This document shows, one piece after another, positions 14,337 through 18,718 of a DNA stretch of 18,718 nucleotides (positions are counted from its first letter, which is position 1; the number at the start of each line of letters is the position of its first letter). A program made the position numbers and the translations under genes. The notes beneath the pieces were generated by a model. It was not told the origin of the DNA. It saw only the letters and a list, made by a program, of their open reading frames with translations, and ran no database searches. This DNA is from an uncultured Anaerosolibacter sp. (GTDB lineage: Bacteria > Bacillota_A > Clostridia > Peptostreptococcales > Thermotaleaceae): contig CALECF010000234.1 of NCBI GenBank assembly GCA_937948705.1, forward strand, positions 1-18,718. Direction: 5' to 3'.

Positions 14337-14374
14337 TGATAACTACTATTAAAATCAAAAACAAATACTCTACA

Positions 14375-14590
14375 CTATGCTTCTAGCACGATAGATTTCG
14401 CCATATTTTCATCAATTGCATATCTACTATCTTTAATATTAACTACATAATTTCCTGCGAGTTTAGAGATAAGCGTAATCTGTTCTCCTTCAAAGCACCC
14501 TAGCGTAAAAAGAAATTTTACTACCTTCTCTTTTCCTTCAACTTGCTTAATACTAAAGGTCTCGCCGATTTTTGCTTTCGATAATACCAT
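14375..14590 (-). CDS. feoA: Ferrous iron transport protein A
   Basis: A 71-residue SH3-like FeoA domain protein. The pattern L-x-x-A-x-x-G-x-x-x-x-I, then FLFTLGCFEGEQITLISKLAG and YVVNIKDSRYAIDENMAKSI, follows the family along its whole length; FeoA interacts with FeoB and is needed for Fe(II) uptake. It is the first gene of the operon. AGGGGTGAG precedes the ATG. A Fur box covers its -10 element. Confidence 0.93.
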   Translation of the reverse strand: MVLSKAKIGETFSIKQVEGKEKVVKFLFTLGCFEGEQITLISKLAGNYVVNIKDSRYAIDENMAKSIVLEA

Positions 14591-14638
14591 AATACACTCA
14601 CCCCTAGTCTATAGTCTGAATACTAATTCACTGCTTAC

Positions 14639-14653
14639 TGATAAAGAATATCA
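14639..14653. promoter_or_regulatory. Fur box over the feoA promoter
   Basis: On the minus strand TGATATTCTTTATCA is a perfect outer palindrome (TGATA/TATCA) and matches 12 of 14 Fur consensus positions. It contains the whole -10 hexamer of the feoA promoter, so iron-loaded Fur would block RNA polymerase directly. Confidence 0.7.
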
Positions 14654-14673
14654 TTTTCGAATAGTATTGTCAA
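14645..14673 (-). promoter_or_regulatory. Promoter of the feo operon
   Basis: On the minus strand a perfect -35 TTGACA (14668-14673), 17 bases, then TATTCT (14645-14650). The -10 is embedded in the Fur box at 14639-14653. Confidence 0.75.
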
Positions 14674-14789
14674 TAGATTGAGAATTGAAATTAATAATGA
14701 ATATGCATCTTTTAACTGGTTTGAGTGTTCAGGTCTTATTATCAACAGCAAGAGTCATTTTAAAAAAGTGAATAGATCCCTTCAACATT

Positions 14790-14818
14790 CTGCAATATGG
14801 GATTATAAATGGTATAAT
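14790..14818 (+). promoter_or_regulatory. Extended -10 promoter of the TraX-family gene
   Basis: A perfect TATAAT (14813-14818) is preceded by TG one base upstream (14810-14811), an extended -10. The -35, CTGCAA at 17 bases, is weak, as is usual with an extended -10. The ATG is 38 bases further on. Confidence 0.6.
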
Positions 14819-14855
14819 TATTTGGAATCAGTATAAATCGTAGGAGGAAACTATA

Positions 14856-15743
14856 ATGGAATTATTGGTTGTTAAAAAAACAGAACTACAAAAAAGCACC
14901 TGTCGAAAAGATGTGCTTAAACTGCTGGCATTAGTAACAATGCTTGTTGATCATATTGGATATATGTATTTTCCAGATGTGATGTTTTTCAGGATTATAG
15001 GAAGATTAGCCTTCCCTATCTTCGCCTATCAGATTGCCTTAGGTTACTCCCGAACAGCTGATCTCAAAAAATATGTTTTAAGACTTTCCTTATTTGCCTT
15101 AATATCCCAACTACCTTATTCTTTTTTTAATCCCGATATTAAATTTAATCCTCTACGATTTAATGTACTGTTCACATTTATAACAGCCATAGGATTGCTT
15201 TGTGTTTATGATCTGGGCATCTTAAAGATTAAGAATTTTATTAAAGATAAGAGTTATACACACCTTTTAAATGGTATATTTTTATTAGCTCTGGCTGTTA
15301 TCATAATCATTGTTCCTGAAGTGATAAGCTTTTTTATAAAAGGTTTTAATTTGGAATACGGTTTGCTGGCATTAGCCTTAGTTTTATTGTTTCATGTTTT
15401 TCAGGAAAAGACAGAAGCTACTATCATAAGCATCATACTATTGTATTTACTTCATGGTTATTACAGGGTTGCTCTATTCAACTCAACATATTCATCCCCT
15501 CTGTTTTGGAGCAACCTTTTCAATTTTCAATTTGTATGGAGCCAGCTTAACCTTCAGAATGGATTATCACAACTGCAAAGATACTATTTTAACGCATGGG
15601 GAGTTTTTGCATTAATTCCGATTTTGAGTTTGGAAAGTATAAATCTTAACGGGATTAGGCTTAATAAATATGTCAGTTATGTATTTTATCCTGCACACAT
15701 GGCACTTTTAATTATTGTTGCAGTTATACTGAAGACATATTGA
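14856..15743 (+). CDS. TraX-family polytopic membrane protein
   Basis: A 295-residue protein with about eight to nine hydrophobic segments and the TraX family opening, LKLLALVTMLVDHIGYM-F followed by FRIIGRLAFPIFAYQIALGY (residues about 21-67). F-plasmid TraX acetylates pilin; the family is related to membrane acyltransferases and is widespread in Firmicute chromosomes with no conjugation genes, as here. The conserved Asp-His (DHIG) and Arg (GRLAFP) are intact. AGGAGG is seven bases before the ATG. The gene stands alone behind an extended -10 promoter, with no pilin or transfer gene near, so a chromosomal role in modifying a surface or small molecule is more likely than conjugation. The acceptor is unknown. 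Confidence 0.88.
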   Translation: MELLVVKKTELQKSTCRKDVLKLLALVTMLVDHIGYMYFPDVMFFRIIGRLAFPIFAYQIALGYSRTADLKKYVLRLSLFALISQLPYSFFNPDIKFNPLRFNVLFTFITAIGLLCVYDLGILKIKNFIKDKSYTHLLNGIFLLALAVIIIIVPEVISFFIKGFNLEYGLLALALVLLFHVFQEKTEATIISIILLYLLHGYYRVALFNSTYSSPLFWSNLFNFQFVWSQLNLQNGLSQLQRYYFNAWGVFALIPILSLESINLNGIRLNKYVSYVFYPAHMALLIIVAVILKTY

Positions 15744-15934
15744 TTTATATTTATGCTGAGTAATATTAAGATTTTGCTCGTAAAGAAGGAGTAGATCAAC
15801 AATTGGATCTACCAAGGCAAATAACTTTCCTGTTACAATATCTTTAATGCCCAGCCAAGAAACCTGTGGTAATATGCTATTTTTTATACGAAATGGCTAT
15901 TTGACCGCCTGTGTAATTTTCATGGTAGAAGTCC

Positions 15935-16207
15935 TTAGATTTGGAACATCTGCTCAACTACAATGTTTTTTTTACAACGTTTTTGCCTGAGCAACGAATC
16001 ATAGATCTGAATAGCTCTTTGTTTTTGTTGGTTCAGTAAGTAGGCTTCCAAAGAGAACTGTCCTCTATCCCAATGAACTCTAAGCAGAATAAAATTACTT
16101 CTCCTTACCAATGAAACAGGGGTTGCTAGAAGGATTTTACTTAAAAATCTCCTAGCTCTATTTAAGTTGTTTATTGTTACTTGTCTATATAGCGGGAGCT
16201 TGCGCCA
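15935..16207 (-). pseudogene. Decayed minus-strand gene, possibly a transposase C-terminus
   Basis: Between the TraX gene and the next gene, the minus strand is open for 90 codons with no usable start and no ribosome binding site. The reading includes ARRFLSKILLATPVSLVRRS, then a hydrophobic-basic strand-like run and a Gln/Lys-rich helix ending at TAA (15935). A second, shifted minus-strand stretch continues at about 15744-15870 (ILPQVSWLGIKDIVTGKLFA, then a Leu-rich run). The basic strand-turn pattern resembles the C-terminus of some DDE transposases, but I cannot name the family. It is most simply a pseudogene broken by frameshifts. Confidence 0.35.
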
Positions 16208-16244
16208 TCAATTATTCTTGGACTTGCATTTATAGGTAATGTAT

Positions 16245-16272
16245 TTGTCCTGGATTTATGGTAAAATACAAT
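16245..16272 (+). promoter_or_regulatory. Promoter of the small membrane protein gene
   Basis: TTGTCC (16245-16250), 16 bases, then TACAAT (16267-16272), about 33 bases before the ATG. Confidence 0.4.
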
Positions 16273-16305
16273 AGTATATCTATATTATCTAAAGGAGTGA
16301 ATTTA

Positions 16306-16716
16306 ATGGACATGACGAGCGTATTTACGGTTGGGGCAATCCTTAGTTTAGGAGCTGGCGCAAGTGTTACATTTTATTATTATAGAAAAAGAAATCTAGA
16401 GAAATTATTTACTCAGACATATGAAGCGACAAAACAAGTCCCGAAACAAAAGAAAAATAGTTTTTTACTACTGATGTTTAAGGAGTCCCTATCAGCATCA
16501 AAAAACAAATCGAATACGGCTTCCTTTGCTGGCAAGCTTAACAATCCTAAATATCTAGACATTCAACTCATGCAGATGTCAAATATTTTAAAAGATACCT
16601 CAAAGGTACAGGATAAAACAATCAAAAGATCCCTGGGTTTACTAAGCGATTATCAGGCATGGGAAAAAACAAAGTTCGCTAAAGATAAAAAAGTAATTCA
16701 AGAAAAAGCATCTTAG
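16306..16716 (+). CDS. Single-pass membrane protein of unknown function
   Basis: A 136-residue protein with one N-terminal membrane span (about 5-26, rich in Gly and Ala), then YYYRKRN as a stop-transfer, so the remainder is cytoplasmic. The cytoplasmic part is Lys- and Gln-rich and mostly helical, with no motif I recognise. The start is the ATG at 16306, eight bases after AAAGGAG; an upstream in-frame start at 16258 overlaps the promoter and has no site. It is monocistronic, ending ten bases before a strong hairpin terminator. Confidence 0.75.
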   Translation: MDMTSVFTVGAILSLGAGASVTFYYYRKRNLEKLFTQTYEATKQVPKQKKNSFLLLMFKESLSASKNKSNTASFAGKLNNPKYLDIQLMQMSNILKDTSKVQDKTIKRSLGLLSDYQAWEKTKFAKDKKVIQEKAS

Positions 16717-16726
16717 TTTTACACAT

Positions 16727-16777
16727 AAAAAATCTCCTGTTGTAGAATTTTAAATTCTACAACAGGAGATTTTTTTA
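16727..16777. terminator. Bidirectional terminator
   Basis: The arms 16727-16750 and 16752-16775 are perfectly complementary over 24 bases, with A-rich and T-rich ends that serve as U tracts in both directions. It separates the small membrane protein gene from the converging lipoprotein gene. Confidence 0.92.
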
Positions 16778-16850
16778 ATGAAGCCTATATCATTTTGACG
16801 AGAACTCTAGAAAACCAGCCCGGTTGTTCAGCCAGAGTATTGAAAATTAC

Positions 16851-17417
16851 TTACTTAACTTTAAATTCAATCTGAGTTCCTATATTATAATCTCTCTTGT
16901 CACTGGTTTTCTCATTCGTTATAACAAAAAAGCCAGCGGAACCATTTACTAGATAATGCCCCGTAGGAAACTCACCTTTAACAATGCTTTTTATAAAGCT
17001 TATATATTCCTCTTCTTCTTCAGAATCGTATCCACCAGCACCTGCGTAGTCCTCTCTAAGTGGTACTCCTTTAATAAGAGTAGTACTTAATAATGGTTGA
17101 TTCATACCATAATCAATCTGATAATCTCGCGTCGTCTCAACCATGGGAAAATAAAATGGCGAAGCTGCATGGAAGATTTCAATTTCTTTCTTATCACCTA
17201 TATACTCTAGTTCTGCGTATACTTTCACGGGCCCATTTTCAATGTACTCTGCTTTTTCCGTGACAAGACGATAAATGAAATCCCCTTCCGTTAATTCTTT
17301 TCTAGTTTCTAAACCTGCTTGTGTGTTTTCTGATGATGGCTTCTCTTTCTCGTTACAACCTACCAAAACAATCAAAAATACAGAAAATACTACAACATAC
17401 AATAGGTATTTTTTCAA
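16851..17417 (-). CDS. Secreted lipoprotein of unknown function
   Basis: A 188-residue protein with a lipoprotein signal peptide: MKKYLL, a hydrophobic stretch, then LVGC with Cys21 as the lipidation site. After a Ser/Glu linker, the mature part reads as beta-sandwich sequence (FIYRLVTEKAEY, GPVKVYAELEYIGD, GYDSEEEEEY, FPTGHYLVNGSAGF). The 'Y-x-x-G-P-V-x-V-x-A-x-L-x-Y-I-G-D-K-K' opening resembles BsuPI-like or Ig-like accessory domains of Firmicute lipoproteins; no enzyme motif is present. It starts at a TTG preceded by AGGGGAGTGAT, a very good site that fixes the start. A promoter overlaps the end of the upstream SanA-like gene, so it can be expressed separately. Confidence 0.8.
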   Translation of the reverse strand: MKKYLLYVVVFSVFLIVLVGCNEKEKPSSENTQAGLETRKELTEGDFIYRLVTEKAEYIENGPVKVYAELEYIGDKKEIEIFHAASPFYFPMVETTRDYQIDYGMNQPLLSTTLIKGVPLREDYAGAGGYDSEEEEEYISFIKSIVKGEFPTGHYLVNGSAGFFVITNEKTSDKRDYNIGTQIEFKVK

Positions 17418-17536
17418 TAAATCACTCCCCTTTAAATAGTTGGACGAACTGCTTTCTCTATTGTTCCAAAAAGTGAAATGTAATTTATTGGATTCTAAAA
17501 ATTCTATTGATGATGTGGGAAACTGGGATGGATTAG

Positions 17537-17565
17537 AGTAATCCCATGTACCCTTGACTTGTCAA
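17537..17565 (-). promoter_or_regulatory. Possible promoter of the lipoprotein gene
   Basis: On the minus strand TTGACA (17560-17565), 17 bases, then ATTACT (17537-17542). The -35 overlaps the stop codon of the SanA-like gene, and GGATTA-CTC-TAATCC makes a small hairpin at the start site. Confidence 0.4.
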
Positions 17566-18245
17566 TCATTTGTCAAATCACCGTCTCCATTTACTGGAAT
17601 CGCATCACCAAGATACGTGGGCTCCGGCTTTATCATCACATAAAAGAAATCCTTGACTCTAGCCAATATTTCTCTTATTTCTCTATACTCCTGTCCGGCA
17701 TACGGCCGTAGATCTGAGGCGACACCATTGGCTTCGATTCCCAATCCATTGGCAATATATAACGCTCGGTATAAGTGATACTCTTGGGTAACTATAATAA
17801 TTTTCTTAGCTTGAAAAATATCTCTTGTACGATAAAGACTTTCATAGGTAGAAAATCCTGCATGATCCATAAAAACTTGTTTAGAGGGAATACCGGCATC
17901 AATGGCAACTTGTTTCATGACGTTCACTTCATCATAATCTTTTCTTCCATGATCACCACTCATCAGTAGTCTATCAGATGCTCCTATTCTGTAAAGGTTG
18001 ATACTTTGCAGAAGTCGGTCTTCCAACATGTGGCTGGGATTTCCGCCCCTAACCCCTGCCCCTAGTACAAGGATGCACTCCGAATCTATTTGAGCAGCTT
18101 TTTCTGTTGAAAAGATCTGGTTTTTAACAGATGCTTTCACATAGCTATTGATACTAAACAAGGCAGTCAGACCAACAACTAAAATGATTAATAGAGTGAT
18201 AGATATTTTCCATATCCTTTTTACTATCTTTATCTTTAGGTTCAT
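17562..18245 (-). CDS. SanA/YdcF-like DUF218 membrane protein
   Basis: A 227-residue protein with one membrane span (about 13-33) and an exported DUF218 domain. Conserved motifs are ILVLGAGV (58-65), MLEDRLL (73-79), LLMSGD (93-98) with the following acidic HGRKDYDE, MDHAGFSTYES (126-136) and VTQEYHLYRAL (152-162). The last two match E. coli SanA (DYAGFRT, TQRFHCERAL), a protein affecting vancomycin exclusion at high temperature. A role in envelope or peptidoglycan-precursor maintenance is inferred from the family. The ATG at 18245 follows GAGGAAGATCAG; an ATG at 18311 adds 22 charged residues but has no ribosome binding site. Confidence 0.85.
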   Translation of the reverse strand: MNLKIKIVKRIWKISITLLIILVVGLTALFSINSYVKASVKNQIFSTEKAAQIDSECILVLGAGVRGGNPSHMLEDRLLQSINLYRIGASDRLLMSGDHGRKDYDEVNVMKQVAIDAGIPSKQVFMDHAGFSTYESLYRTRDIFQAKKIIIVTQEYHLYRALYIANGLGIEANGVASDLRPYAGQEYREIREILARVKDFFYVMIKPEPTYLGDAIPVNGDGDLTND

Positions 18246-18378
18246 CTGATCTTCCTCTTTTCGTATTCTATAAACATGCCTTATATCACGAATCAAACGA
18301 TGGCTTTGCATTTGTTTATTCTAACAATTATATCAATTGCATCAACAAAAGAAAACCCTCGAGCAACGTCGCACTTGC

Positions 18379-18446
18379 TGTCATGCTGAGTGTAACGAAG
18401 CATCTTAAAGTCTAAGGACAGATCCTTCACGATGCTCAGGATGACA
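18379..18446. repeat. Dyad-symmetric intergenic repeat (68 bp)
   Basis: The ends TGTCATGCTGAG (18379-18390) and CTCAGGATGACA (18435-18446) are inverted copies with one mismatch, and the centre repeats the AGATCCTT/AAGCATCT theme. It resembles the dispersed 'TGTCATCCTGAGC...AAGGATCT' palindromic repeats known in many bacterial genomes, which are short non-coding elements. It is markedly richer in GC than its surroundings. Confidence 0.7.
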
Positions 18447-18458
18447 GGCAACTCATAT

Positions 18459-18525
18459 CGGGCGGCATAACCCCGGCCCCTACCAACGCCCTTTGTATTT
18501 CGTAGGGGCAGGGTTATCCTGCCCG
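18459..18525. repeat. GC-rich inverted repeat (67 bp)
   Basis: A left arm starting CGGGCGGCATAACCCC and ending CCCCTAC (18459-18483) faces a right arm starting GTAGGGGCAGGGTTAT and ending TGCCCG (18502-18525). Together they make a stem of about 24 pairs with a few mismatches around an 18-base loop. It lies 12 bases after the previous repeat. The type is found dispersed in clostridial and other genomes; it has no T run and contains no gene. Confidence 0.7.
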
Positions 18526-18617
18526 TTTGTCGCGTCATCCTACTATTACGGCGTATTTCTATCATAAGAGTTATACTCATGAAATACTACGATTTCAACT
18601 ATTCTTTAACAGAGCCT

Positions 18618-18718
18618 TTAAGAAAAATATCTAAGGTTATCTATTGCAAATTCCTCTAAAGTTCGAGGCTTTTTACCTGTCAATTCAAAAAATCCATTTG
18701 TCACCTCTTTGGCCGTAC
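18618..18718 (-). CDS. C-terminus of an NmrA-like NAD(P)-dependent oxidoreductase (5' part outside window)
   Basis: The last 32 codons of a minus-strand gene that enters from the right edge. The reading TAKEVTNGFFELTGKKPRTL then EEFAIDNLRYFS ends at TAA. The V-x-x-x-x-x-x-L-T-G-x-x-P-R-T-x-E-x-F-x-x-D pattern is the C-terminus of NmrA/YtfG-type short-chain oxidoreductases (NAD(P)H:quinone reductase-like). The cofactor-binding part cannot be seen. Confidence 0.6.
   Translation of the reverse strand, partial: TAKEVTNGFFELTGKKPRTLEEFAIDNLRYFS

Noticed and set aside
15789..15820. Hairpin GTAGATC-N8-GATCTAC after the TraX gene as its terminator
   Set aside because: Only seven pairs and no T run on the plus strand, so it was not listed as a terminator.
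18293..18580. 95-codon minus-strand ORF
   Set aside because: Most of it is translation of the two palindromic repeats at 18379-18525; composition changes abruptly within it.

Overview
The window looks like chromosomal DNA of a low-GC, endospore-forming, probably anaerobic Gram-positive bacterium of the Clostridia. The reasons are AT-rich spacers, strong AGGAGG-type ribosome binding sites, several TTG/GTG starts, a GerW/YtfJ spore protein with a DUF2953 partner, a FeoA-FeoB-Cys-rich ferrous iron operon, and LysM/YkuD cell-wall enzymes. The assignment to Clostridia is inference from gene content. No tRNA, rRNA, CRISPR array or intact mobile element was seen.

Layout. 1-1231 (minus): the 5' part of an EAL c-di-GMP phosphodiesterase, cut by the window edge, and a HAD-family 5'-nucleotidase upstream of it. 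1502-2726 (minus): a DlgD/YiaK-type 2,3-diketo-L-gulonate reductase with a clear promoter, a coupled 36-codon ORF and a terminator. 3063-4357 (plus): a membrane-anchored protein with three LysM repeats and an L,D-transpeptidase domain, ending at a bidirectional terminator. 4408-7845: a TetR regulator divergent from an operon of a GT-B glycosyltransferase, a MefA-like MFS exporter and a small membrane protein. The two divergent promoters overlap and contain a palindromic operator candidate, so this reads as a self-contained 'sense, glycosylate, export' module. 8046-9079 (plus): DUF2953 and ytfJ/gerW behind a sigma-F-like promoter.

9080-9976 is a long spacer with a large hairpin, a GC-richer patch with nested inverted repeats and a LysM gene remnant. 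9977-11358 (plus): a fold-type I PLP aminotransferase with its own promoter and terminator. 11543-14673 (minus): feoA, feoB, a FeoB-associated Cys-rich membrane peptide and an atypical Fur-family regulator. A near-consensus Fur box covers the feoA -10 element and another lies between feoA and feoB. 14810-16776 (plus): a TraX-family membrane protein and a small single-pass membrane protein, separated by what looks like a decayed minus-strand gene. 16851-18245 (minus): a lipoprotein and a SanA/YdcF-like DUF218 membrane protein. 18379-18525: two dyad-symmetric GC-rich intergenic repeats. 18618-18718: the C-terminus of an NmrA-like oxidoreductase cut by the window edge.

The most interesting parts are the TetR-GT-MFS cassette with its interlocked promoters, the feo operon (unusual Fur homologue, Cys-rich peptide that appears to continue in frame past its stop, 23-bp palindrome between feoA and feoB), and the unexplained non-coding tract at 9240-9540.
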